From NCBI GenBank assembly GCA_039583875.1, contig CM077162.1:57563675-57627674 (forward strand): a DNA stretch of 64,000 nucleotides, read 5' to 3'. Below the pieces are notes generated by a model. The model had not been told where the DNA came from. It saw nothing but the letters and a program-made list of their open reading frames with translations, and made no database searches. A program made the position numbers and the translations under genes. This document shows positions 31,524-44,097 of this stretch, one piece after another. The number at the start of each line of letters is the position of its first letter. The stretch's first letter is position 1. Source of the stretch: Platanthera guangdongensis. Taxonomy: Eukaryota; Streptophyta; Magnoliopsida; Asparagales; Orchidaceae.

Positions 31524-31602
31524 GGGACGTCCCCGATGCCGGCGTAGCAAATGAATTCGTAGACTACGTGGGAATAGCAAAACTTGGGTATTCCTTATTT
31601 AG
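31524..31602. repeat. 79-bp scrambled junction between units 1 and 2
   Basis: It starts right after the polypurine tract of unit 1. Pieces in order: GGGACGTCCC (as in gag, 25213-25222), then ATGCCGGCGTAGCAAATGAA and on to ACGTGGGA (as in gag, 25350-25385), then ATAGCAAAACTTGGGTATTCC, which resembles the tract region at 31497-31523, then TTATTTAG leading into gag at the ATG equal to 25305. The segment recurs, as far as I can read identically, at 37816-37894. Confidence 0.9.
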
Positions 31603-34338
31603 ATGTCTGTTGCCTCCACCACTCCTCCTTGGGCGATTCCCCCTAATGCCGGCGTAGCAAATGAATTCGTAGACTACGTGGGAAATGCTGGGCGACCTTC
31701 CTTCAACCCCAATAACAACCCTTATAGCAATAACTATAATCCGGGTTGGAGGAACCACCCCAACTTCTCATGGAGCAATCCGAATAATGCGCAGCGCCCC
31801 CCCAATTCTTTCGCGCCTGGATTTCTGCCGCCTCCCCCTCTTCCAAAACCCTCCCCGATGGAGGATAATTTTTCTAAATATATAGCTTCCAACGAGTCAA
31901 ATATCCGGAACATCACCGGATCGCTAAAAAACTTAGAACTCCAGGTTGGACAGCTAGCGCGAATGATGTCCGAGCGCGCGCTCGGGGCACTGCCGGGAAA
32001 CACGGAGCCCAATCCGCGGGAAAATATCAACGCTATAACCCTCCGTAGCGGAAAGGAGGTGATCGATCCAAAACGGACCGATCCTCAGGTACATATTTCA
32101 CCTCCGACCCCTCTTCCCCCTTCTTTGATTACGCCGCCTTTACAAATTTTAAATGAAAAAATTATTAAAACGCCCTTGCCGTATCCGCATAAACTTAATA
32201 GTGAGCGTAAGGACGCGCAATTTGAAAAATTTATTTTATTATTAAAACAAATTCATATTAATGTTCCCTTCTGCGAGGCACTCTCTCAGATGCCTAAATA
32301 TGCGAAATACCTAAAACAACTTCTTTCCAATAAACAAAAATTAGAAAATATTTCGCATATTTCTCTTAATGCTGACTGCTCAGCGGCTCTTACTAATAAA
32401 TTGCCCCTAAAAAGAAATGACCCGGGACGGTTCTCCATCCCGTGCCTTTTTGGCAATATATTAGTAAAATACGCTCTTGCAGATTTAGGCGCGAGCATTA
32501 ATTTGATGCCGTTCTCGCTCTTTCAAAAATTAGGTTTGGGCACTCCGGCCCCTACTAAAATGCGAATCCAACTAGCGGATCGCTCGGTTAAGTTTCCCGT
32601 CGGGGTAGTGGAGGACGTACTTGTCCGAGTTGATAAGTTTATCTTTCCGGTAGACTTCGTCATCTTGGACATCGAGGAGGACACTGATGTCCCAATTATA
32701 CTCGGTCGCCCTTTTCTCGCCACCTCCCGCGCATTAATTGATGTCAGTAACGGTCGTCTCCTCCTTCGGGTAGGAGATGACGAAGTTACTTTCTCTATTA
32801 ATCCCTCCATAGGAGACTCGTCATCGAGCGATGACTTTTGTTATAATTTAGACACATATCTCGGAGATTGTTCTTCCCCTATTTTTGAGTCTACGTTTTT
32901 AAATGACGATCTTTTTGCGCTCGAAAATTTTAACTGCGATGAGGATACGTCTATAGACTTGCCTTTCGAACCAATTGGTAAGAAAGACATAGGAATTAAA
33001 ACCTCGTTAGAAGAACCGCCCTGCCTTGAACTCAAACCCCTACCCGATTCACTCAAATACGCCTTTTTGGGGAAAGATGATACACTCCCTGTTATCATTT
33101 CTTCGCATTTGAGCGAATCGGAGACTTCCGATTTATTGGGAGTTTTGCTTAAACATCGCCACGCAATTGCTTGGCAAATTTCTGATCTCAAAGGGATTAA
33201 CCCGTCTTTCTGCACCCATAAGATTTTTCTTCTAGATAATTGCCGCAAAACTATTCAGCCGCAGCGACGTCTTAACCCAAACATGAAAGACGTCGTTAAG
33301 GCCGAAATTATTAAATTATTAGATGCGGGGATTATTTATCCCATATCGGATAGTACGTGGGTTAGTCCCATTCACGTGGTGCCCAAAAAGGGCGGTCTTA
33401 CCGTAGTGGAGAATGAGCACAATGAACTCGTCCCAACTCGTACTGTTACGGGTTGGCGGGTGTGCATCGATTATCGAAAACTAAATGACGCCACCCGTAA
33501 GGATCATTTCCCATTACCATTTTTAGACCAAGTTTTAGAGCGTTTGTCTGGTCATCCGTATTTTTGTTTTCTCGATGGATTATCGGGGTTTTTCCAAATC
33601 CCCATTTCCCCCGATGACCAAGAGAAAACAACTTTTACCTGCCCGTTTGGTACCTTCGCATATCGAAGAATGCCATTTGGCCTTTGCAACGCGCCCGCTA
33701 CATTCCAAAGATGTATGCTGGCGATCTTTGGCGAGCTGGTAGGAGACATTATGGAAGTCTTTATGGATGACTTCTCTGTTTTCGGAAGCTCTTTCCCGTC
33801 CTGTCTTCATAATTTAGACCGTGTCCTTCAGCGATGCGAGGACACGCATCTTGTTTTAAATTGGGAAAAATGTAACTTTATGGTTCGAGAAGGTTTGGTT
33901 CTCGGCCATATGATTTCGTCTAAGGGGATGGAGGTCGATAAGGCCAAAGTTGAAATTATAGAAAAACTTCCCCCGCCTTCCAACGTTAAATCAATTAGGA
34001 GTTTCTTAGGGCACGCGGGCTTTTATAGACGTTTTATTCAAGATTTTTCAAAAATAACAAAGCCGCTAACTCGCCTCTTGGAAAAGGAATCAAATTTTGT
34101 CTTTGATAGCGAATGCGAGTCTGCATTTAATTTCATAAAACAAAAACTTATCAATTCACCTATTTTAGTGGCGCCCGATTGGACCCTTCCGTTCGAGATT
34201 ATGTGCGACGCTAGTGATATTGCCGTAGGAGCCGTTCTTGGCCAACGTATAAACAAATATTTTCATCCTATTTACTACGCTAGCAAGACCCTCACTTCCG
34301 CACAAGGAAATTATACGACAACGGAAAAGGAACTTTAG
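31603..34338 (+). pseudogene. pol: Athila Gag C-terminus, protease, RT and RNase H, unit 2
   Basis: A single 911-codon frame starting MSVASTTPP, mid-gag relative to unit 1, and therefore without the capsid domain. It includes protease DLGAS (about 32480), RT with FMDDFSVFG (about 33765) and RNase H up to TTTEKEL. It has seven C where unit 1 has eight, and AATTAGG where unit 1 lost an A, so it reads through both breaks of unit 1. It ends at 34338 because the T-run in GGAACTTTAGCC has three T instead of four. A shared G at 31631 (unit 1 has C at 25333) marks units 2 and 3 as closer to each other. Confidence 0.93.
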
Positions 34339-35932
34339 CCGTCGTATTTGCTTTCGATAAGTTTCGCTCGTATCTAACGTTATCCAAAGTTATCGTATTT
34401 ACCGACCATTCCGCCTTAAAATATTTGTTAGCAAAAACGGACGCCAAACCCCGCCTTCTTCGATGGATCCTCCTCTTGCAGGAGTTCGATTTAGAGATCC
34501 GGGATAAGAGGGGCGCGGAAAATTTAGCCGCCGATCACCTCTCCCGCTTAGAAAATCCCACTGCGGAAGCGCTCGTCGAATCTGACATAAATGATAGATT
34601 CCCCGAGGAACGCCTCCTAGCCATAACTACTAGTTCTTCTTCCCCGCCTTGGTTCGCAGATTTTGCAAACTATTTAGTTGCGAGGGTACTTCCAAAAGAC
34701 TTTTCAAGCCAGCAAAAGAAGAAATTCTTTTCTGACTTGAAATATTTCTTTTGGGAGGACCCTTTCCTTTTTCGTCTCTGCGCGGACCAAGCAGTCCGAA
34801 GATGTGTCGCGGGTGTGGAGTGCACGCAAATCCTTAGGCACTGCCACGAGGGTCCGGCTGGTGGGCATTATCAAGCTAACCGGACCGCGCGGAAGGCGCT
34901 AGAGGCGGGCTTCTTTTGGCCCACTCTATTCAAAGACGCTCACAATTTTGTGCGCGCATGCGATAGCTGTCAGCGGTCGGGTAACATCTCTCGTCGCGAC
35001 GAGATGCCCCAAAATATGTTTTTAGAATGCGAAGTCTTCGATTTATGGGGCATAGATTTTGTTGGCCCCCTACCTCCGTCTTTCAAAAATATGTATATTT
35101 TAGTAGCGGTCGACTACGTATCGAGATGGGCGGAAGCGCAAGCTCTCCCCACCAACGATGCGCGAGTCGTCGTTACATTTCTTAAAAGCTATTTTCTCGC
35201 TTCGGCACTCCGCGCGCTATTGTAAGTGATCGGGGGACGCATTTCTGCAACACCCAGATGGCTAAGACGTTAGCTAGATACGGCGTCACGCACAAACTTG
35301 CCACCCCATACCACCCGCAAACTAGTGGCCAAGTAGAGGTAGTAAATCGGGAGATAAAGCGCATATTAGAGAAAACCGTTTCACTTAATAGGAAAGATTG
35401 GTCCATCAAGCTCGACGATGCGTTGTGGGCTTATCGTACCGCATACAAAACCGCAATTGGTTGTACGCCGTATCGATTAGTGTACGGCAAAGCGTGTCAT
35501 CTACCCGTCGAATTAGAACATCGCGCACTTTGGGCTTTAAAACTTTTAAATCTCGACGCTAACTTAGCCGCCCAAAATAGAAAACTGCAACTAAACGAGC
35601 TCGATGAATGGCGTGCCAACGCATACGAGAGCAATAAGTTCTATAAGGAGCGTTCTAAGTTTTATCACGACCGAAAACTCAAGCCCCCAAAAACTTTTTC
35701 TCAGGGCGATCTTGTCCTTCTTTATAACTCTCGACTTAGACTTTTCCCCGGGAAACTTAGATCACGTTGGTCCGGCCCCTTCAAAGTTGAAGAGGTTTGG
35801 CCTTATGGGACCGTACTCGTCTCCCACCCGGATAAAGGCTCGTTTAAAGTGAACGGTCATCGCTTAAAATTATACATAGCAGGCGATCCTGTGGGCGGTA
35901 ACTTCGAATCCATAACCCTCCTAGATATATAA
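34339..35932 (+). pseudogene. pol: Athila RNase H end and integrase, unit 2
   Basis: Continues the unit 2 polyprotein after the T-run change. RNase H end [11 protein letters not shown] at about 34400, integrase zinc region at about 34840-34990, first catalytic D at about 35050. A second break lies at 35185-35189, where AAAA replaces AAAAA, ending one frame at 35225. The correct frame then resumes, with SDRGTHF near 35230, VEVVNREI near 35340, and the stop at 35930-35932. Otherwise it matches unit 1 apart from run lengths. Confidence 0.92.
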
Positions 35933-37815
35933 ACCGCCAACATAGTCAAGCTACGTGACTATAAACAAAGCGCTCCTGGGAGGCACCCCATGTTTATCTT
36001 TTTCGCTATCTCTTTACCTTTTTCTTTGCTATTTTTCTTCCTAATGCAGGGTTCCTAAACTGCGCCTTCCCCACCTCCTATCAGGGAAGCTTCTACCCCC
36101 CCCCCATTTCTTTCTTTGTATATATTCTCTTACCTGTTTTGTTCCGCATACTTACGTTACAATATTGGGGACAATGTTGGACTTAAGTATGGGGGTGTTT
36201 TCTCGCTTTCTTTTTCATATTTCTATTTTCTGCACTGTCTTTATATTTTCTGCACTTTAAACAAAAAAAATATATATATAAAAAAAAAAACTATAAAAAT
36301 AACAAAAACTTCAAAAAAAAATTTTGAAAATGAAAACAAAATCCCAAAAACCTAAATTATTTATTTTCTGTCTTTAAAATGTTTTTGTTTTATGTCTTTT
36401 TAAAGCAAAAATCCCAAAAACCTAAATTATTTATTTTCTGTCTTTAAAATGTTTTTGTTTTATGTCTTTTTAAAGCAAAAATCCCAAAAAAACACAAAAA
36501 AATTATAAAACAAAAACTTCAAAAAACAAAAAAACAAAAAAAAATTCATAAAACCAAAATTCCAAAAACATGTTTAGTTTCATTTTGTAAAAATCTGTGT
36601 AAATATTTTTGTAAATAATCTTCTCTCTCCCCATTCCTTTTCTCTCTCATACCATCTCTTTTTCTCCCACTTTCCGCAAAACCTTAAAAATCTAAAAAAG
36701 ATAATAAGTTCACTAATCACAAAAAAAAATTATAAAAACAAAAAAACTCTAAAACAACAAAAAAAATATTTTGAAACAAATAAATCAAATATACCATCCT
36801 TAATTTTCTTGCTATCCAAAAATTTGCTTTGAATTTATTTATATGTGAATTTTATTAATTCTTTGTTTGTTATTCGTTTGTTAATTATTGCTTGAAAAAT
36901 TTAAATATTCGGGGTTAAGTTTAAAGAATTCATTATGCCTTGTTAAAAATAGCGAACTCGTTTTAGGCACTACTTCTAATTTTTCATTAATAGGAGCACG
37001 TGTATTATGTTAGAAAATAACGATTATAGGATTCAATTATGTTTACTTTTAGCTTTCTGAAAACTTGGAACTTACAATTTATTAAGGTTGCTCTCAAAAT
37101 TGTTTTTTAATAAAAAAATCTAGTTTTCTTTTCTCACCGTCCTTATCATGACTGACTTGGCATGATAAAATTGTTATCCTTAAAAGATCCTATGTCAATG
37201 GGAATAAGATTTCGTTCCGTAAACATAGGCACTCAATAGATTAAAAGATTATATGCTATGGAGTAAGAGGATAAAATTCATTACTCCTACACATATACAT
37301 TGGGTTAACATTTATTTTGAAGTTGAAAAAAAAAATCGATATTAGGAAAATAAGATTTCGTTTTCCTAATAATCCAAAAAAAAAAACATGGAGGTTCGAG
37401 AAAAAATTACCTCGCCTCAAACATCAAAAACCTCTTCATTAACCAACATCATAGTCAATTTCATGATTCTAGATTTAATTCAAAAATTGTTTTGAGAGCA
37501 TAATTTGTAAATTGCATTATTTCCAGTAAAACTCCTATAGGCTAAAAGTTCATATAATTCCAAACTATTCTTGTTAATCTAACCTTTACAATTATTGCTT
37601 TCTATTTGATTATATCAAGAAGTCTTTTGGCCGAAACTTTTGCGCTATTTAAATCATCTTCATAATTTTAGGACTTAACTCTTACGCCCCGTTTATTTAT
37701 TTAGATCTCTCTTATAATTGATTAAGCGATAGCTAAACTTAGAGTTTTTTTTATTCCTTATAAGTTCATCTCAAACTTTTGCTCTGGAATAGCAAAAGCT
37801 TAAGTATGGGGTATT
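35933..37815 (+). other. Athila 3' untranslated region, unit 2
   Basis: Same content as 29637-31523: AAGTATGGGGGTG near 36185, the 70-bp direct repeat (about 36343-36482), A-runs, and the terminal tract (37802-37815, with one G fewer). No ORF supported. Differences from unit 1 that I could see are one-base run-length changes. Confidence 0.85.
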
Positions 37816-37894
37816 GGGACGTCCCCGATGCCGGCGTAGCAAATGAATTCGTAGACTACGTGGGAATAGCAAAACTTGGGTATTCCTTATTTAG
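37816..37894. repeat. 79-bp scrambled junction between units 2 and 3
   Basis: Same sequence as 31524-31602. An identical complex junction at both joints means that the second extra copy was made from the first by duplication, not by an independent event. Confidence 0.9.
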
Positions 37895-39194
37895 ATGTCT
37901 GTTGCCTCCACCACTCCTCCTTGGGCGATTCCCCCTAATGCCGGCGTAGCAAATGAATTCGTAGACTACGTGGGAAATGCTGGGCGACCTTCCTTCAACC
38001 CCAATAACAACCCTTATAGCAATAACTATAATCCGGGTTGGAGGAACCACCCCAACTTCTCATGGAGCAATCCGAATAATGCGCAGCGCCCCCCCAATTC
38101 TTTCGCGCCTGGATTTCTGCCGCCTCCCCCTCTTCCAAAACCCTCCCCGATGGAGGATAATTTTTCTAAATATATAGCTTCCAACGAGTCAAATATCCGG
38201 AACATCACCGGATCGCTAAAAAACTTAGAAACTCCAGGTTGGACAGCTAGCGCGAATGATGTCCGAGCGCGCGCTCGGGGCACTGCCGGGAAACACGGAG
38301 CCCAATCCGCGGGAAAATATCAACGCTATAACCCTCCGTAGCGGAAAGGAGGTGATCGATCCAAAACGGACCGATCCTCAGGTACATATTTCACCTCCGA
38401 CCCCTCTTCCCCCTTCTTTGATTACGCCGCCTTTACAAATTTTAAATGAAAAAATTATTAAAACGCCCTTGCCGTATCCGCATAAACTTAATAGTGAGCG
38501 TAAGGACGCGCAATTTGAAAAATTTATTTTATTATTAAAACAAATTCATATTAATGTTCCCTTCTGCGAGGCACTCTCTCAGATGCCTAAATATGCGAAA
38601 TACCTAAAACAACTTCTTTCCAATAAACAAAAAATTAGAAAATATTTCGCATATTTCTCTTAATGCTGACTGCTCAGCGGCTCTTACTAATAAATTGCCC
38701 CTAAAAAGAAATGACCCGGGACGGTTCTCCATCCCGTGCCTTTTGGCAATATATTAGTAAAATACGCTCTTGCAGATTTAGGCGCGAGCATTAATTTGAT
38801 GCCGTTCTCGCTCTTTCAAAAATTAGGTTTGGGCACTCCGGCCCCTACTAAAATGCGAATCCAACTAGCGGATCGCTCGGTTAAGTTTCCCGTCGGGGTA
38901 GTGGAGGACGTACTTGTCCGAGTTGATAAGTTTATCTTTCCGGTAGACTTCGTCATCTTGGACATCGAGGAGGACACTGATGTCCCAATTATACTCGGTC
39001 GCCCTTTTCTCGCCACCTCCCGCGCATTAATTGATGTCAGTAACGGTCGTCTCCTCCTTCGGGTAGGAGATGACGAAGTTACTTTCTCTATTAATCCCTC
39101 CATAGGAGACTCGTCATCGAGCGATGACTTTTGTTATAATTTAGACACATATCTCGGAGATTGTTCTTCCCTATTTTTGAGTCTACGTTTTTAA
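37895..39194 (+). pseudogene. pol: Athila Gag C-terminus and protease, unit 3
   Basis: Equivalent to 31603-32890 in unit 2, with the same mid-gag start. Four one-base run changes break it: an extra A at about 38231 (GAAACTCC), an extra A at about 38631 (CAAAAAATTAG), a missing T at about 38744 (CCTTTTGG) and a missing C at about 39171 (TTCCCTATT). Protease DLGAS is at about 38775, in an open stretch 38736-39194. Each break is in a homopolymer. Confidence 0.92.
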
Positions 39195-42100
39195 ATGACG
39201 ATCTTTTTGCGCTCGAAAATTTTAACTGCGATGAGGATACGTCTATAGACTTGCCTTTCGAACCAATTGGTAAGAAAGACATAGGAATTAAAACCTCGTT
39301 AGAAGAACCGCCCTGCCTTGAACTCAAACCCCTACCCGATTCACTCAAATACGCCTTTTTGGGGAAAGATGATACACTCCCTGTTATCATTTCTTCGCAT
39401 TTGAGCGAATCGGAGACTTCCGATTTATTGGGAGTTTTGCTTAAACATCGCCACGCAATTGCTTGGCAAATTTCTGATCTCAAAGGGATTAACCCGTCTT
39501 TCTGCACCCATAAGATTTTTCTTCTAGATAATTGCCGCAAAACTATTCAGCCGCAGCGACGTCTTAACCCAAACATGAAAGACGTCGTTAAGGCCGAAAT
39601 TATTAAATTATTAGATGCGGGGATTATTTATCCCATATCGGATAGTACGTGGGTTAGTCCCATTCACGTGGTGCCCAAAAAGGGCGGTCTTACCGTAGTG
39701 GAGAATGAGCACAATGAACTCGTCCCAACTCGTACTGTTACGGGTTGGCGGGTGTGCATCGATTATCGAAAACTAAATGACGCCACCCGTAAGGATCATT
39801 TCCCATTACCATTTTTAGACCAAGTTTTAGAGCGTTTGTCTGGTCATCCGTATTTTTGTTTTCTCGATGGATTATCGGGGTTTTTCCAAATCCCCATTTC
39901 CCCCGATGACCAAGAGAAAACAACTTTTACCTGCCCGTTTGGTACCTTCGCATATCGAAGAATGCCATTTGGCCTTTGCAACGCGCCCGCTACATTCCAA
40001 AGATGTATGCTGGCGATCTTTGGCGAGCTGGTAGGAGACATTATGGAAGTCTTTATGGATGACTTCTCTGTTTTCGGAAGCTCTTTCCCGTCCTGTCTTC
40101 ATAATTTAGACCGTGTCCTTCAGCGATGCGAGGACACGCATCTTGTTTTAAATTGGGAAAAATGTAACTTTATGGTTCGAGAAGGTTTGGTTCTCGGCCA
40201 TATGATTTCGTCTAAGGGGATGGAGGTCGATAAGGCCAAAGTTGAAATTATAGAAAAACTTCCCCCGCCTTCCAACGTTAAATCAATTAGGAGTTTCTTA
40301 GGGCACGCGGGCTTTTATAGACGTTTTATTCAAGATTTTTCAAAAATAACAAAGCCGCTAACTCGCCTCTTGGAAAAGGAATCAAATTTTGTCTTTGATA
40401 GCGAATGCGAGTCTGCATTTAATTTCATAAAACAAAAACTTATCAATTCACCTATTTTAGTGGCGCCCGATTGGACCCTTCCGTTCGAGATTATGTGCGA
40501 CGCTAGTGATATTGCCGTAGGAGCCGTTCTTGGCCAACGTATAAACAAATATTTTCATCCTATTTACTACGCTAGCAAGACCCTCACTTCCGCACAAGGA
40601 AATTATACGACAACGGAAAAGGAACTTTTAGCCGTCGTATTTGCTTTCGATAAGTTTCGCTCGTATCTAACGTTATCCAAAGTTATCGTATTTACCGACC
40701 ATTCCGCCTTAAAATATTTGTTAGCAAAAACGGACGCCAAACCCCGCCTTCTTCGATGGATCCTCCTCTTGCAGGAGTTCGATTTAGAGATCCGGGATAA
40801 GAGGGGCGCGGAAAATTTAGCCGCCGATCACCTCTCCCGCTTAGAAAATCCCACTGCGGAAGCGCTCGTCGAATCTGACATAAATGATAGATTCCCCGAG
40901 GAACGCCTCCTAGCCATAACTACTAGTTCTTCTTCCCCGCCTTGGTTCGCAGATTTTGCAAACTATTTAGTTGCGAGGGTACTTCCAAAAGACTTTTCAA
41001 GCCAGCAAAAGAAGAAATTCTTTTCTGACTTGAAATATTTCTTTTGGGAGGACCCTTTCCTTTTTCGTCTCTGCGCGGACCAAGCAGTCCGAAGATGTGT
41101 CGCGGGTGTGGAGTGCACGCAAATCCTTAGGCACTGCCACGAGGGTCCGGCTGGTGGGCATTATCAAGCTAACCGGACCGCGCGGAAGGCGCTAGAGGCG
41201 GGCTTCTTTTGGCCCACTCTATTCAAAGACGCTCACAATTTTGTGCGCGCATGCGATAGCTGTCAGCGGTCGGGTAACATCTCTCGTCGCGACGAGATGC
41301 CCCAAAATATGTTTTTAGAATGCGAAGTCTTCGATTTATGGGGCATAGATTTTGTTGGCCCCCTACCTCCGTCTTTCAAAAATATGTATATTTTAGTAGC
41401 GGTCGACTACGTATCGAGATGGGCGGAAGCGCAAGCTCTCCCCACCAACGATGCGCGAGTCGTCGTTACATTTCTTAAAAAGCTATTTTCTCGCTTCGGC
41501 ACTCCGCGCGCTATTGTAAGTGATCGGGGGACGCATTTCTGCAACACCCAGATGGCTAAGACGTTAGCTAGATACGGCGTCACGCACAAACTTGCCACCC
41601 CATACCACCCGCAAACTAGTGGCCAAGTAGAGGTAGTAAATCGGGAGATAAAGCGCATATTAGAGAAAACCGTTTCACTTAATAGGAAAGATTGGTCCAT
41701 CAAGCTCGACGATGCGTTGTGGGCTTATCGTACCGCATACAAAACCGCAATTGGTTGTACGCCGTATCGATTAGTGTACGGCAAAGCGTGTCATCTACCC
41801 GTCGAATTAGAACATCGCGCACTTTGGGCTTTAAAACTTTTAAATCTCGACGCTAACTTAGCCGCCCAAAATAGAAAACTGCAACTAAACGAGCTCGATG
41901 AATGGCGTGCCAACGCATACGAGAGCAATAAGTTCTATAAGGAGCGTTCTAAGTTTTATCACGACCGAAAACTCAAGCCCCAAAAACTTTTTCTCAGGGC
42001 GATCTTGTCCTTCTTTATAACTCTCGACTTAGACTTTTCCCCGGGAAACTTAGATCACGTTGGTCCGGCCCCTTCAAAGTTGAAGAGGTTTGGCCTTATG

Positions 42101-42225
42101 GGACCGTACTCGTCTCCCACCCGGATAAAGGCTCGTTTAAAGTGAACGGTCATCGCTTAAAATTATACATAGCAGGCGATCCTGTGGGCGGTAACTTCGA
42201 ATCCATAACCCTCCTAGATATATAA
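39161..42225 (+). pseudogene. pol: Athila RT, RNase H and integrase, unit 3
   Basis: The longest uninterrupted pol in the window: open through about 41980, with RT (FMDDFSVFG near 40060), RNase H (about 40490-40850), the integrase zinc region (about 41135-41290) and core with [16 protein letters not shown] and VEVVNREI, so every catalytic residue is present. One C is missing in the run at about 41979-41983 (AAGCCCCAAAA), which sends the last ~80 codons out of frame (apparent end 42145). The natural stop of the other units is at 42223-42225. Confidence 0.93.
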
Positions 42226-44097
42226 ACCGCCAACATAGTCAAGCTACGTGACTATAAACAAAGCGCTCCTGGGAGGCACCCCATGTTTATCTTTTTCGCT
42301 ATCTCTTTACCTTTTTCTTTGCTATTTTTCTTCCTAATGCAGGGTTCCTAAACTGCGCCTTCCCCACCTCCTATCAGGGAAGCTTCTACCCCCCCCCATT
42401 TCTTTCTTTGTATATATTCTCTTACCTGTTTTGTTCCGCATACTTACGTTACAATATTGGGGACAATGTTGGACTTAAGTATGGGGGGTTTTCTCGCTTT
42501 CTTTTTCATATTTCTATTTTCTGCACTGTCTTTATATTTTCTGCACTTTAAACAAAAAAATATATATATAAAAAAAAAAACTATAAAAATAACAAAAACT
42601 TCAAAAAAAAATTTTGAAAATGAAAACAAAATCCCAAAAACCTAAATTATTTATTTTCTGTCTTTAAAATGTTTTTGTTTTATGTCTTTTAAAGCAAAAA
42701 TCCAAAAACCTAAATTATTTATTTCTGTCTTTAAAATGTTTTTGTTTTATGTCTTTTTAAAGCAAAAATCCCAAAAAACACAAAAAATTATAAACAAAAA
42801 CTTCAAAAACAAAAAAACAAAAAAAAATTCATAAAACCAAAATTCCAAAAACATGTTTAGTTCATTTTGTAAAAATCTGTGTAAATATTTTTGTAAATAA
42901 TCTTCTCTCTCCCCATTCCTTTTCTCTCTCATACCATCTCTTTTTCTCCCACTTTCCGCAAAACCTTAAAATCTAAAAAAGATAATAAGTTCACTAATCA
43001 CAAAAAAAAAATTATAAAAACAAAAAACTCTAAAACAACAAAAAAATATTTTGAAACAAATAAATCAAATATACCATCCTTAATTTTCTTGCTATCCAAA
43101 AATTTTGCTTTGAATTTATTTATATGTGAATTTTATTAATTCTTTGTTTGTTATTCGTTTGTTAATTATTGCTTGAAAAATTTAAATATTCGGGGTTAAG
43201 TTTTAAAGAATTCATTATGCCTTGTTAAAAATAGCGAACTCGTTTTAGGCACTACTTCTAATTTTTCATTAATAGGAGCACGTGTATTATGTTAGAAAAT
43301 AACGATTATAGGATTCAATTATGTTTACTTTAGCTTTCTGAAAACTTGGAACTTACAATTTATTAAGGTTGCTCTCAAAATTGTTTTTTAATAAAAAAAT
43401 CTAGTTTTCTTTTCTCACCGTCCTTATCATGACTGACTTGGCATGATAAAATTGTTATCCTTAAAAGATCCTATGTCAATGGGAATAAGATTTCGTTCCG
43501 TAAACATAGGCACTCAATAGATTAAAAGATTATATGCTATGGAGTAAGAGGATAAAATTCATTACTCCTACACATATACATTGGGTTAACATTTATTTTG
43601 AAGTTGAAAAAAAAAATCGATATTAGGAAAATAAGATTTCGTTTTCCTAATAATCCAAAAAAAAAAACATGGAGGTTCGAGAAAAAATTACCTCGCCTCA
43701 AACATCAAAAACCTCTTCATTAACCAACATCATAGTCAATTTCATGATTCTAGATTTAATTCAAAAATTGTTTTGAGAGCATAATTTGTAAATTGCATTA
43801 TTTCCAGTAAAACTCCTATAGGCTAAAAGTTCATATAATTCCAAACTATTCTTGTTAATCTAACCTTTACAATTATTGCTTTCTATTTGATTATATCAAG
43901 AAGTCTTTTGGCCGAAACTTTTGCGCTATTTAAATCATCTTCATAATTTTAGGACTTAACTCTTACGCCCCGTTTATTTATTTAGATCTCTCTTATAATT
44001 GATTAAGCGATAGCTAAACTTAGAGTTTTTTTTATTCCTTATAAGTTCATCTCAAACTTTTGCTCTGGAATAGCAAAAGCTTAAGTATGGGGGTATT
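42226..44097 (+). other. Athila 3' untranslated region, unit 3, with polypurine tract
   Basis: Equivalent to the other two 3' regions, again without a supported ORF. The inner AAGTATGGGGG lies near 42477 and the terminal one at 44083-44097 (AAGTATGGGGGTATT), directly followed by TGATGAAGTG of the 3' LTR. The terminal site is therefore the likely plus-strand primer. The 70-bp direct repeat is present with run-length losses. Confidence 0.85.
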
